Positions 1 to 8,656 of a stretch of 64,000 nucleotides of DNA are shown piece by piece. The DNA comes from UBA10348 sp002469915 (lineage in GTDB: Bacteria > Bacteroidota > Rhodothermia > Rhodothermales > UBA10348). The stretch's first letter is position 1; each line of letters begins with the position of its first letter. Made by a program: the position numbers and the translations under genes. The stretch spans positions 62,001 to 126,000 of the forward strand of contig JAQWHM010000019.1 of assembly GCA_029249345.1 (NCBI GenBank), given 5' to 3'. The notes below the pieces were generated by a model, which made no database searches, was not told the DNA's origin, and was given only the letters and a program-made list of their open reading frames with translations.

Positions 1-740
1 CGATCACGAACACGTTACTTGGGACCGAGCGCTCCATTGTCACCGAGATTAGCGGAACGACTCGGGATTCGATTGACTCCGTGATGAAATATCACGGCGA
101 AGAGTTGGTGCTTGTAGATACGGCTGGCTTGAGAAAACGGGCTCGCATTTCCGAAAACGTTGAATTCTATTCGCACCTTCGGACCGAAAGGGCGATCGAA
201 TCATGTGATGTAGCGGTACTTCTTCTGGACGCGGTCGAAGGACTGGAGGCTCAGGATATCCGCGTGTTGGCGCAAGCTGAGCAAATGAAAAAAGGCCTCG
301 TCCTGGCCATCAATAAATGGGATCTGGTAGAGAAGGACACCAATACGGCTCTTGAGTACGAAACGATGATTCGGGAGCGGCTGAAAACGTTGAGCTATGT
401 TCCTATTCTGACGATATCGGCCGTGACCAAGCAGCGTGTGTACAAATTGCTGGACAAAGTGCTGGAAGTCGTTGAGCAGCGAAAAAAGCGCATTCCTACT
501 TCAGAGCTGAACGAGTGGATGCAGCAAATTGTAGAACGACACAATCCGCCTTTGCACCGCAATCAGCGTGTTAAATTGAAATACGTAACACAGGTCCGAA
601 CATCACCGCCCGTGTTTAACTTCTTTGTAAACTATCCTAAGGGAATCAAAGAACCGTATCAACGCTATCTCGAAAATCAGTTGAGACGCTCCTACGGTTT
701 TGAAGGCGTTCCGATTAAGCTTGTTTTTAAGCTGAAGTAG
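1..740 (+). CDS. der: Ribosome-assembly GTPase Der (EngA), C-terminal part
   Basis: Der is a tandem-GTPase that helps mature the 50S ribosomal subunit in the cytoplasm. The reading frame is already open at the window edge, so the first GTPase domain and the start lie upstream. Visible here are the switch region of the second G domain (SGTTRDSID), the G3 motif DTAG, the G4 motif NKWD and a G5-like SAV. They are followed by the KH-like C-terminal domain, with the family-typical blocks RIPTSELN, YVTQVRTSPP and YRRYLENQLRR-like YQRYLENQLRR. The end, FEGVPIKLVFKLK, is where Der normally stops, so only the 5' end is missing. Identification is by recalled family motifs and is secure. Confidence 0.95.
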   Translation, partial: ITNTLLGTERSIVTEISGTTRDSIDSVMKYHGEELVLVDTAGLRKRARISENVEFYSHLRTERAIESCDVAVLLLDAVEGLEAQDIRVLAQAEQMKKGLVLAINKWDLVEKDTNTALEYETMIRERLKTLSYVPILTISAVTKQRVYKLLDKVLEVVEQRKKRIPTSELNEWMQQIVERHNPPLHRNQRVKLKYVTQVRTSPPVFNFFVNYPKGIKEPYQRYLENQLRRSYGFEGVPIKLVFKLK

Positions 741-836
741 TTTTCTAAGCTACATTGAAATGAGGCTAAGTGGCTGTCGGTCAGAGAGTGACGCCCTATA
801 TTGATTGCCTCTTGTTTTTTTAACGTTGAGTCTTGA

Positions 837-1295
837 ATGAGCCAGTTTTTAGACATTTCAGTCCGTAATGAATCTCTGCTGGATCAGCTAACGGGTTTGA
901 TTTCTGAAATTGAAGTACAACGCCCTTGGCTGATGTGTATTTCTGATGGTCAAATGAACGGAAAGCCCATGGATGCTATGCCTTCCTTATTGGAAATGTA
1001 TGCTGAAATGGCTCGTCGAGAATGGGAAGACCATGTTCCGGCTGTAACCTCTCAGCGAGCAGAGGTGCGAAAGTCGGACGATATGTCGATGGTGTTGAAT
1101 CGACTACTAGCAGGCAGGAAATTGGTTGTTAACCGGCTTTCCAGCCTGACTGAGTCCGATTGGGATGCCTCAGTGGGAGATCAAGAGCAGACCAAAGTCT
1201 ATCAATACGCTTTTCAGATGACCAAGTCAGACGGTGATTTTCTGAAAGCCATTGCCGAGCGTATGCACGAAAGTGTAATTACGTTTAGGGGATAG
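837..1295 (+). CDS. DinB-like four-helix protein
   Basis: A 152-residue, mostly helical soluble protein. The spacing of the segments around YAEMARREWEDH, the LLAGRKLVVNRLSSLTESDW block and the C-terminal FLKAIAERMHES helix resembles DinB/YfiT-type four-helix bundles. The three histidines that bind metal in active DinB members are not clearly present, so no enzymatic role can be claimed. It ends five bases before the likely start of holA and is probably co-transcribed with it. The AGGGG stretch in its last codons may serve as the ribosome binding site of holA. The family assignment is tentative. Confidence 0.6.
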   Translation: MSQFLDISVRNESLLDQLTGLISEIEVQRPWLMCISDGQMNGKPMDAMPSLLEMYAEMARREWEDHVPAVTSQRAEVRKSDDMSMVLNRLLAGRKLVVNRLSSLTESDWDASVGDQEQTKVYQYAFQMTKSDGDFLKAIAERMHESVITFRG

Positions 1296-1299
1296 GCCA

Positions 1300-2316
1300 A
1301 CGGCTCGCGAAAATCCTTATATCGAACTCAAAAGGTCTTTTGAACAAGGCAATTTCGGACCTATCTATCTCCTCCACGGAGCTGAACGGTATTTCATTGA
1401 TCGATTGCAGCAAACGTTGCTCAAACATGCTTTAGCGCCCCACGAAAAAGACTTCAATCTGGATATCCTTTACGCATCTGAAGTTGAGGCGCAGGCGGCA
1501 CTCGGTGCCTGCCGTTCTTTTCCCATGATGGCAGAACGTCGTGTTGTGGTTATCCGGGATTTCGATAAGATGAAAGAAAATGGATTGTTTAAGGCGCTCG
1601 GAGATCAGCCCAATCCAGCTTGCGTTGTCTTTTTGGTTTGTGCAGGAAAACCAAATATGAGTCATCACCCATACCGAGCGCTTAAGGCAGCTGGAAGGGT
1701 GGTTGAATTTAAAGAGCTCTATCCCAATCAGGTCCCAAGATGGATTGAGGTGTTCGCCAAAGAACGCGGATTTGCCATTGAACCGAAAGCGATACAGATG
1801 CTCTCAGATTACGTCGGGGCCTCGTTAACAGCCGTATCGGCCGAGCTAGACAAACTGTCTACGTTTGTTGGAGAACGGGAAGTCCTGACTTCAGAAGATG
1901 TTGTTCAGGCAAGTGGCCAGACCAGAGAACATAATGTCTTCGAATTACAGCGTGTGGTGGGCGAAAAACGATATGAGGCCGCATTGAAGATCTCGGAACG
2001 ATTGTTGCAGCAGTCCTCATCGACGGGCGCAGAGGCGAATCGCATCGTTTCTGTCCTGACATCGTTCTTCATTAAACTGTGGCAACTGACAGGATTGCAG
2101 GCACGTCGTGCGACAGACAAAGAGATGGCTTCGACTCTAGGGGTTTCGCCCTATTTTTTAAAAGACTATCTTAGCAGTCTGCGACGATTTGACAAGAAAG
2201 CCCTTGATAAAGCGTTTTCGTCCCTTTTGGCGGCGGATTTCGAATTGAAAGGGGGAAGCCAGCGAAGTGATCGATTGATTCTCGATCTATTGTTTCGCCG
2301 GATTCTGAAGTCTTGA
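1300..2316 (+). CDS. holA: DNA polymerase III delta subunit (clamp loader)
   Basis: The delta subunit of the clamp loader opens the beta sliding clamp. Family features are the N-terminal IYLLHGAERYFID block, the AAA+-like fold without a working Walker A, and the C-terminal helical collar (ANRIVSVLTSFFIKLW). The first conventional start in frame is a TTG at 1405, but that removes the conserved N-terminal block, which is encoded in frame from 1300 on. No ATG, GTG or TTG occurs between the upstream stop (1276) and 1405. The best start is an ACG at 1300, followed by codons for AREN and preceded at a good distance by AGGGG. This gives 338 residues, normal for HolA. Either a rare start codon is used or the base at 1301 is a substitution or sequencing error. 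Confidence 0.88.
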   Translation, partial: TARENPYIELKRSFEQGNFGPIYLLHGAERYFIDRLQQTLLKHALAPHEKDFNLDILYASEVEAQAALGACRSFPMMAERRVVVIRDFDKMKENGLFKALGDQPNPACVVFLVCAGKPNMSHHPYRALKAAGRVVEFKELYPNQVPRWIEVFAKERGFAIEPKAIQMLSDYVGASLTAVSAELDKLSTFVGEREVLTSEDVVQASGQTREHNVFELQRVVGEKRYEAALKISERLLQQSSSTGAEANRIVSVLTSFFIKLWQLTGLQARRATDKEMASTLGVSPYFLKDYLSSLRRFDKKALDKAFSSLLAADFELKGGSQRSDRLILDLLFRRILKS

Positions 2317-2388
2317 ACCCTGTAGTGACACCGGAAAAGGTTTTTTTTGGGTCTGCCCGTAACGGACAGATTGTCAGTGCTACGAAAC

Positions 2389-3120
2389 ATGGACGGGAGA
2401 GATCCCGATGACTACCTGTACAATATGACAGACACCGAAAACGTAGGAAAGCTGAAAAAGCGAACGCTCACGGTGAAAGCGTCGGACTTCGGAATGATTG
2501 GCAACGTCAATCCGAACAACCGGCATTTCGACGCGCTCAGTCAAATGAGTGATGAAGACCTCATGTCCCAATTTCAGATGGGGACCGTGGAGGCCTTCGA
2601 TATCTTGGTGGGCAGATACAAGGATCCGCTAACCAATTATATCTATCGCTTCCTCGGAGACATGAAGGAGTGCGAAGACCTTCTGCAGGAAACGTTCTTG
2701 CGCGTATACCGCAACCGGCATTCGTACCGTCGTATTGCTAAGTATTCAACTTGGTTGTACACGATTGCAGGAAACTTGGCACGCTCTGAGTATCGCAAAC
2801 GTAAACGTCGCCGTCTGTATTCTTTGCAGTCCGTTAATCGTGACGACGAAGAGTATGAGGTTGAGATTCCGGATGAAACGTTCAGCCCAGACAAACACAC
2901 GGAATCCACGATCCAGGACTTCTTCATCCAAGAAGCGTTGAAGCAGATACCTGAAGAGTTTCGTGAAGTCGTTGTTCTCCGGGATGTGCAGCAGCTTGCC
3001 TACGAGGAGATTGCTGATATTACGGGTCTTCCGATGGGTACGGTCAAGAGCCGAATTAATCGTGGACGAACTAAACTTCAGACCTTGCTCAAGGAAGTTT
3101 ACACTCCGCAAACAGACTGA
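2389..3120 (+). CDS. RNA polymerase sigma factor, sigma-70/ECF type
   Basis: A group 4-like sigma factor directing RNA polymerase to a special promoter set. Region 2 is seen in DEDLMSQFQMGTVEAFDILV and CEDLLQETFLRVYRN, and the -10 recognition helix in STWLYTIAGNLARSEYRKRK. Region 4 is IPEEFREVVVLRDVQQLAYE with a helix-turn-helix ending TVKSRINRGRTKL. The N-terminus is longer than in typical ECF factors. A TTG at 2347 opens the frame, but the ATG at 2389, or even 2425, is more credible; no strong Shine-Dalgarno sequence decides between them. It is followed by an intrinsic terminator and then by a membrane gene that could encode its anti-sigma factor. Confidence 0.9.
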   Translation: MDGRDPDDYLYNMTDTENVGKLKKRTLTVKASDFGMIGNVNPNNRHFDALSQMSDEDLMSQFQMGTVEAFDILVGRYKDPLTNYIYRFLGDMKECEDLLQETFLRVYRNRHSYRRIAKYSTWLYTIAGNLARSEYRKRKRRRLYSLQSVNRDDEEYEVEIPDETFSPDKHTESTIQDFFIQEALKQIPEEFREVVVLRDVQQLAYEEIADITGLPMGTVKSRINRGRTKLQTLLKEVYTPQTD

Positions 3121-3140
3121 TTTTGTGCATAGCACATTGA

Positions 3141-3180
3141 AGAGGGCCGGTGGCGAATGCCACCGGCCCTCTCTTTGTTT
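3141..3180 (+). terminator. Intrinsic terminator after the sigma factor gene
   Basis: A perfect 14-bp inverted repeat (3141-3154 with 3159-3172) around the tetraloop GAAT, followed by CTTTGTTT. It lies 20 bp after the sigma-factor stop and separates that gene from the putative anti-sigma gene. Confidence 0.9.
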
Positions 3181-3306
3181 ACGCGATGCAGGATTAAGTC
3201 GGGCGACCTGAGCTGCAGAGTCGTGGGTAGAGTTAAATTGTGTTCAGTGAGAACCTTCAGTGAACACATGTGTAGGGAAAAGAAACGAATCACCAGATCA
3301 TGGTTT

Positions 3307-3927
3307 ATGGCCGACAGCTACTACCCTGACTATTCCGAGCACTCCGATCAGCAACTTGATGAGTTGTTGTGCGAGTATGTAGACGGCACTATGGACCCGG
3401 CGGTTCGTGCTGCGTTTGAAGAGTATCTGGAAGTCAATCCTCAGTTAGCGAGTCACGCCCGCTGTTTGTGTCAGACCCGTACGATGTTGTGTTCCTACGG
3501 ATGGCGTCACCCAGAAGAATCGCTACAAGAGCAAATTCGAAAGAAAGTGGTCGGCGAATTGAAACGGCAAGATCGCGTCGAATCGATGCTGGTTCATCGT
3601 TTGGATAACGCAGCCATGTTAACGTCGTCAATCAGTCTGATTCTGATTGTAGGTATGATGATTGGGTTCAGTGCGGTAAATGAGTCCCGGACGGATAACG
3701 GATCCGAACCCGCTGCCTACTTGCTTGAAGACACTATGTCGCTTCGCACTGATGCCTACAGCCAGCAAAGCAGAGCAAGGTCGCTCGAACAGCTCCCTAG
3801 TAGTGCTCAGCTTTCGCCTCTCGGTCTTTCTCCGGTCCTTCCTGTGATTGATATGCAGCCTATCGGATGGCATGCAGTGGGGTCTCAGCATATCGAGTCG
3901 TCTTTCGACATGGTTGTGGCACCGTAA
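3307..3927 (+). CDS. Putative membrane anti-sigma factor
   Basis: A 206-residue protein with one predicted membrane segment at about residues 103-124 (LTSSISLILIVGMMIGFSAV). The cytoplasmic N-terminus has the DELLCEYVDGTMDPAVRAAFEEY helix pair seen in zinc-finger-type anti-sigma domains, here in shortened form as CEYVDGTMDP. A cluster H50, C53, C55, C62 could bind a metal, although it is not the canonical HxxxCxxC. Frames opening further upstream at 3157 start inside the terminator, so the ATG at 3307 is preferred. Its position right after a sigma-factor gene supports the role, but the terminator in between suggests separate transcription. The function is inferred from context and fold only. 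Confidence 0.6.
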   Translation: MADSYYPDYSEHSDQQLDELLCEYVDGTMDPAVRAAFEEYLEVNPQLASHARCLCQTRTMLCSYGWRHPEESLQEQIRKKVVGELKRQDRVESMLVHRLDNAAMLTSSISLILIVGMMIGFSAVNESRTDNGSEPAAYLLEDTMSLRTDAYSQQSRARSLEQLPSSAQLSPLGLSPVLPVIDMQPIGWHAVGSQHIESSFDMVVAP

Positions 3928-4046
3928 GTGCGGACGTGCCTGTTAGGTCGTGCTTCTTTGGATTTCTCAGCTGATAAGATAGATTAAGTGGTCGAACGAC
4001 TGAGAGTGGTTCGATTTTCCCGTCCACTTATCGCACCCAGGTTCAT

Positions 4047-6383
4047 ATGAAACGCCTCCTGATTCTGGCAACACTGCTTTTTAGTGTCTCGCCAAGCTTT
4101 GCCCAATACGCCCTCCAATTTGGATCCGCTGTCGCTGCAGACAATGATGCTATTTACGTGGGTGAGGGGCGTAATATTCTTCAGGCTGGCACGCTTTTTC
4201 AGTTTGAACAGGATGCCGATGGAGAGTGGGCGATGGCTCGAGCCATTAAACCTTCAGACACGGAGAATCGAGGTGACGGCTTTGGAAGAGCCGTTTCAAT
4301 CTCGAACAACACCATGGTCGTGGGTGCCCCACTGGTTGGTGCCATTTATGTATTTGAACGAACAAGCGATGGGGCATGGGCCGAGACAGCTCGTTTGAGT
4401 GCAGACGCGATAGGTCTGGGTTCTAACGTGGCTACCGATGGGAAGCATATTCTTGCAACCGCCGCTGGAGATAGAAATGAATCAGCCAGTATTCATGCTT
4501 GGGTTCGAAGCGATGCAGGTTGGTTAGACGCATCCAGCTTTGCGCCCACAGAAGAGGGCAATACGGGACTCGGTGCAGCGCTCGCGGTCACAGGTGATAG
4601 AGCGGCCATTGGGTCTCCTTCAGCGGATGGAAGGAAAGGACGGGTGGAGACCTTCTCCTTTAAAGACGGATCGTGGCATGCAGACGGACCCATTGAGCAC
4701 TCCCGTGAGATGGAAGGCGATGCGTTTGGGTCTGCCCTGTTAATGGAAGACAGTCATATGATCGTTGGAATGCCGGGTCATGACGGTCGCAAGGGAGCAG
4801 CTGCCGTCTATTTTCAAAACTCAGATACTGGGCAGTGGACCTACCAATACAAGCTGGAACCGTTCGATTCGGCTGGTAACGAGCAATTTGGCGCATCTCT
4901 GGCCTTCAACGGCACATCTGTCTGGATAGGAGCCCCTGGTTACGGCGACTCTAATGGAACGATCTATTCCTATGAAATCAACGCTGAGACGATGAGGATG
5001 AAGTCCACGGAAATGGTTCAGCCTCTTATGCTTCAATATCGAAGTGGATTCGGTGGTGCAGTAGCTGTTTCAGGTACTCATGCTGTAGTCGGCTCGCCGG
5101 GGCACGATAATTTTGAGGGTGCCGGATTTGTGTTTCAGCAAGACGAAAGCGGGTGGATAGAAAGTGGCGTCGTGCTTTCTGATTCTGGCGTATTTGAGAC
5201 GATCACGGGGGACAAGGTGTCTTGCGAAGAAGAGGTCGCTGCTGGATTCCCTTGTGAAAACGTAGATATCATTTCGTTTCTGTCTCGAGGTGATGTCGGA
5301 GCCGAGAGGGGAATCCAGATGAATGATGTTTGGGGTTGGACAGATCCAGAAACGGGTACCGAATGGGCCATTGTAGGTCGCACGGATGGTACTTCATTCG
5401 TAAGTCTCGCAGATCCTTCACATCCCTTGTTTGTGGGCGACCTCCCTCATACCGCTTCAGGGCATCGCAGTTTGTGGAGAGACATGAAGGTGTATAAGGA
5501 TCACGCCTATATCGTAGCTGACGGGGCAGGAGCTCATCATATGCAGATCTACGATCTTACTCAATTAAGAGATATAACGCAGTTTCCTACCACTCTCACG
5601 GAGACCAATATCTATAAAGGCGTGTTCAGTTCTCACAACCTGCATATCAATCTGGATACTGGATTTGGATACGCTGTCGGAAACGATTCTGGGGGTGAAA
5701 CATGTGGAGGTGCCCTACACATGATGGACTTGAACGACCCGGCGAATCCTGTATTTGTGGGTTGCTTCAACGATCCAACGACACATGGTGGCTCGGGAGC
5801 CACGCATGATGTGCAATGCGTTTCCTATCATGGTCCTGATGCCGATTATGCCGGCAGGGAAGTGTGCCTTAGTTCTAATGGAAATGCCTTATCCATCGCA
5901 GATGTAACGAACAAGTCGAACCCCACAGCTATTTCAACCGCAGATTATCCGAACGTCGCTTACACTCATCAGGGGTGGTTGACAGAAGATCATCGGTATT
6001 TTTTCCTTAATGATGAGGGGGACGAATCGTCTGGGATCGTAGACGCAACAAGGACGCTTATTTTTGACCTTCAGGATCTAGACGAGCCCATCTTAGCTAG
6101 CGAATACCTAGCTGATAACAGCGCTATTGACCATGATCTTTACATCAAGGGTAACTTGATGTATCAGACAAACTATGTGGCGGGTCTTCGGATTATCGAT
6201 GTTAGCGATCCTGAAAATCCGGTGGAAGTCGCCTCTTTTGATACCGTCCCATATGGTCCAAACGACAATTCCCCTGTCTTAGGTGCCTGGAGTAGCTATC
6301 CCTTCTTCAAAAGCGGTTTAATCGTAGTTACCTCGGGTCGGGAAGGCGTATTCTTTTTGAAAAAGAAGGAAATCGATACCTAA
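4047..6383 (+). CDS. Secreted choice-of-anchor-B / LVIVD-repeat protein with FG-GAP propeller (copy 1)
   Basis: A 778-residue exported protein with a clear signal peptide (residues 1-19, cleaved after FAQ). The first half contains repeated FG-GAP-like beta-propeller blades, for example FGRAVSISNNTMVVGAP and FGASLAFNGTSVWIGAP. The second half is the LVIVD/choice-of-anchor-B region, with NDVWGWTDPETG, SHNLHINLDTGFGYAVGN, GGETCGGALHMMDLNDP and repeated DVSDPENPVEVASF-type blades. Several conserved cysteines occur (CEEEVAAGFPCEN, ETCGG, GCFND, DVQC), suggesting disulfides outside the cytoplasm. A close paralogue lies at 8657-11008. No substrate is known for the family; a cell-surface or extracellular role is inferred. 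Confidence 0.85.
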   Translation: MKRLLILATLLFSVSPSFAQYALQFGSAVAADNDAIYVGEGRNILQAGTLFQFEQDADGEWAMARAIKPSDTENRGDGFGRAVSISNNTMVVGAPLVGAIYVFERTSDGAWAETARLSADAIGLGSNVATDGKHILATAAGDRNESASIHAWVRSDAGWLDASSFAPTEEGNTGLGAALAVTGDRAAIGSPSADGRKGRVETFSFKDGSWHADGPIEHSREMEGDAFGSALLMEDSHMIVGMPGHDGRKGAAAVYFQNSDTGQWTYQYKLEPFDSAGNEQFGASLAFNGTSVWIGAPGYGDSNGTIYSYEINAETMRMKSTEMVQPLMLQYRSGFGGAVAVSGTHAVVGSPGHDNFEGAGFVFQQDESGWIESGVVLSDSGVFETITGDKVSCEEEVAAGFPCENVDIISFLSRGDVGAERGIQMNDVWGWTDPETGTEWAIVGRTDGTSFVSLADPSHPLFVGDLPHTASGHRSLWRDMKVYKDHAYIVADGAGAHHMQIYDLTQLRDITQFPTTLTETNIYKGVFSSHNLHINLDTGFGYAVGNDSGGETCGGALHMMDLNDPANPVFVGCFNDPTTHGGSGATHDVQCVSYHGPDADYAGREVCLSSNGNALSIADVTNKSNPTAISTADYPNVAYTHQGWLTEDHRYFFLNDEGDESSGIVDATRTLIFDLQDLDEPILASEYLADNSAIDHDLYIKGNLMYQTNYVAGLRIIDVSDPENPVEVASFDTVPYGPNDNSPVLGAWSSYPFFKSGLIVVTSGREGVFFLKKKEIDT

Positions 6384-6397
6384 AAGCCGGTTTACGT

Positions 6398-7726
6398 TCA
6401 GTTGCACCCAAGATCTATTCGAGCCTGTGCATCATTGGCAGGAATACATCCTCCGGATGGTACGGATGACGGGACGTAGCGTCCTAGATCGGGATCGCGG
6501 AGGGCCGTTGTGAGGAATACGGTGAGGTCTGACAGGTCATCGGGAGTCAATACCAGTGGCTTGAATTGATCGGTGACGGTTCCTGGTGGTAGGTTTTGCT
6601 CGGGTATCCCTCGATGGTAATAGTCGACGACTTCCCTGATAGATTTAAACGTGCCACCATGTCCTAGAAATGGAGAGTCTATCATGTTGTATAACTGAGG
6701 GACCTTGAATTTGTAGTCAGACGTGCCCGTGGTTAGAAACTCTCCCCGACCTAGTTGTTCAGGGGGTGAATTAAACACGTCGGGCCCAGCCATGTCTTTC
6801 ATACCCAAGGCATAGAATGCCATAGAGCTCAAGGCCGGTCCTGTGTGGCAATCTGAGCAGGCGCTAGGTCCGAAGAATACTAGAGCACCTCGCTTTTCCT
6901 GAGATGTCATAGCATTTGTTTCGCCCTTCAACCAGCGCTGGAAGGGAGCTTGACTTGCCATGATTGTTCGTTCGTAGGCTCCAATGGCTAGCCCCACTTT
7001 TTCGTCTGACACCGGCTCTCCCGGAAAGACTTGATTCCAGAGTGCCTGGTATTCCGAGTTTGTAGCTACGACGCTTGTAGACGCATTGTCCATTCTGTGC
7101 GAATTCATAGCTAGAATGGCCTGTGTTTCTAATCCGTCATATCCTAAATGATTGACTCGCGTTACGCCTTTGTCTGACCAGAAACCAGTGGTTTCATCGT
7201 TTGGGCCGTTGGCACCCGCTCCGCCGGACCATTGCATGACACGCTGATATGCCGTGTTAAGTACGGAAGGACTTCTTAAAGGAGGTGTATCGACATCGAA
7301 AAGAGGGTATCGAGGGTCCGGTCTGCGGGCTTCACCACGTTCTCCCCATCCTGATCCGCCATCTCCGATGGACTGCTGTCGACCCGCTTGAAATCCGGCT
7401 TTGGCATGGTGACAGGTCGCGCAGGAATAGGTACCCCTAGAGGACTCATAAAGAGGGCTCTGGCTCAATGTTGGATCATGGAACAGGAGTTGACCAAGGC
7501 GAATTTTTTCCGAGGTCAACGGGTTGCGCGGATCCTGAGGGATCCGCGCAAAATCATCACTTTCAGGAAGTACAAAATTATCAAGTCTACGCTGCCCTTC
7601 TAACGTTATGAGGCTTTCCAACCGCTCGTTTAATTCAGGATCATCCGTGATGGCGGGAGGGGAGGCATCACATCCCGCAATCAGTACAATCGCTACCCCG
7701 ATGAGACTTTTAAATATTCGCATCAT
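6398..7726 (-). CDS. Di-haem cytochrome c peroxidase / MauG-family lipoprotein
   Basis: A periplasmic or membrane-anchored electron-transfer enzyme of the CCP/MauG family. It has a lipoprotein signal ending LIAGC (Cys19) and two c-haem motifs, CATCH (residues 102-106) and CSDCH (290-294). The linking sequences are typical: KIRLGQLLFHDPTLS, RSPSVLNTAYQ and KVPQLYNM. At 442 residues it has the usual length. The start is taken at 7726 because ATGA overlaps the stop of the upstream gene, indicating translational coupling; the second ATG at 7723 is an alternative. It ends 14 bp from the convergent LVIVD gene. Whether it reduces peroxide or oxidises a protein substrate as MauG does cannot be told from sequence. 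Confidence 0.92.
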   Translation of the reverse strand: MMRIFKSLIGVAIVLIAGCDASPPAITDDPELNERLESLITLEGQRRLDNFVLPESDDFARIPQDPRNPLTSEKIRLGQLLFHDPTLSQSPLYESSRGTYSCATCHHAKAGFQAGRQQSIGDGGSGWGERGEARRPDPRYPLFDVDTPPLRSPSVLNTAYQRVMQWSGGAGANGPNDETTGFWSDKGVTRVNHLGYDGLETQAILAMNSHRMDNASTSVVATNSEYQALWNQVFPGEPVSDEKVGLAIGAYERTIMASQAPFQRWLKGETNAMTSQEKRGALVFFGPSACSDCHTGPALSSMAFYALGMKDMAGPDVFNSPPEQLGRGEFLTTGTSDYKFKVPQLYNMIDSPFLGHGGTFKSIREVVDYYHRGIPEQNLPPGTVTDQFKPLVLTPDDLSDLTVFLTTALRDPDLGRYVPSSVPSGGCIPANDAQARIDLGCN

Positions 7727-8433
7727 TCGTCCTCGTCTTTAACCTGAAAGATCCAGACGGGAGACCATTCTGAATATCCTGCAGCATTGAGCGTACGCAC
7801 CTTCCACCAATAGGGATAGGTCAGTACCAGTCCTTCTACCAGGTATGAGGTAGACTTTACATTTTCTAAGTCTACCTGATACAGGAGCATATCCTCATCG
7901 ATGGTGACCACCAGGTGATAGGAAATGGCATCTTCGACGGAAGCCCAGCGGATTCGTACTGAACGATCGTGATTTCCGGTACCATTGTCAGGATAGATCT
8001 GCGACGGATTGATGGGGAATTCCGCTTGACGGACAGGAACGAACGTGAATATTTCCGACCACCTACCCTCGGCGCCCGTCTTTGAAAGAGGGAGGGCACG
8101 CCAATAATGCGTCTTGTTTTGTTCTAGATTCTGGATAATAGCCTCGGAGTACTCGTAGACCTTATCCGTGTAAATGGCCGATGTGAAATCGGCCTTGGTG
8201 GAAACTTGCACTCGATACGAATAGGCTCCATCGACATCCGTCCAGTCAAGTAAAACTGCATCATCTGTTTGGGATCCAGGTGTTGGGGCCACCAATGCAG
8301 GAGTCCCTAAGTCTTTGGATACTTCAACAGGATTCGAGTCACATCCTATCAAAGTGAATGCGCAAAAAAAGACTCCACATATAAGTGCAAGGAGCCGAGA
8401 ATGACCTTTTGCTATGTTTTGGTGAGACACCAT
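7723..8433 (-). CDS. Lipoprotein with two fibronectin-III-like domains
   Basis: A 236-residue lipoprotein (lipobox LIGC at about residue 31) carrying two beta-sandwich repeats of fibronectin III type. The repeats show as VLLDWTDVDGAYSYRVQVST...HYWRALPLS and VRIRWASVEDAISYHLVVTI...YWWKVRTLN. It precedes the peroxidase gene with a 4-bp ATGA overlap, so the two proteins are probably made together and may act together at the envelope. It is divergent from LVIVD copy 2, sharing a 223-bp promoter region. No enzymatic motif is seen; a binding or scaffold role is likely. Confidence 0.75.
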   Translation of the reverse strand: MVSHQNIAKGHSRLLALICGVFFCAFTLIGCDSNPVEVSKDLGTPALVAPTPGSQTDDAVLLDWTDVDGAYSYRVQVSTKADFTSAIYTDKVYEYSEAIIQNLEQNKTHYWRALPLSKTGAEGRWSEIFTFVPVRQAEFPINPSQIYPDNGTGNHDRSVRIRWASVEDAISYHLVVTIDEDMLLYQVDLENVKSTSYLVEGLVLTYPYWWKVRTLNAAGYSEWSPVWIFQVKDEDE

Positions 8434-8656
8434 CTTAATGCTGCTTTCTTTAAGTCACGAATCTATTAATCAAGACAATTTACTCTCAAAACATTTAGGG
8501 TATGTGGGAAATCCCGAAAAAAGAGGTCTCAGACCTGTTGAAGGTCAAATTCCTGCACCCGTGGCTCTCTTTACTCTGCTTTCTTCTGGTTAAAATTGGA
8601 TCATTCGGAGTTTTTCCGCTTTCTTGAGGTCTACTCTTCACTTATTTGAGATCGAA

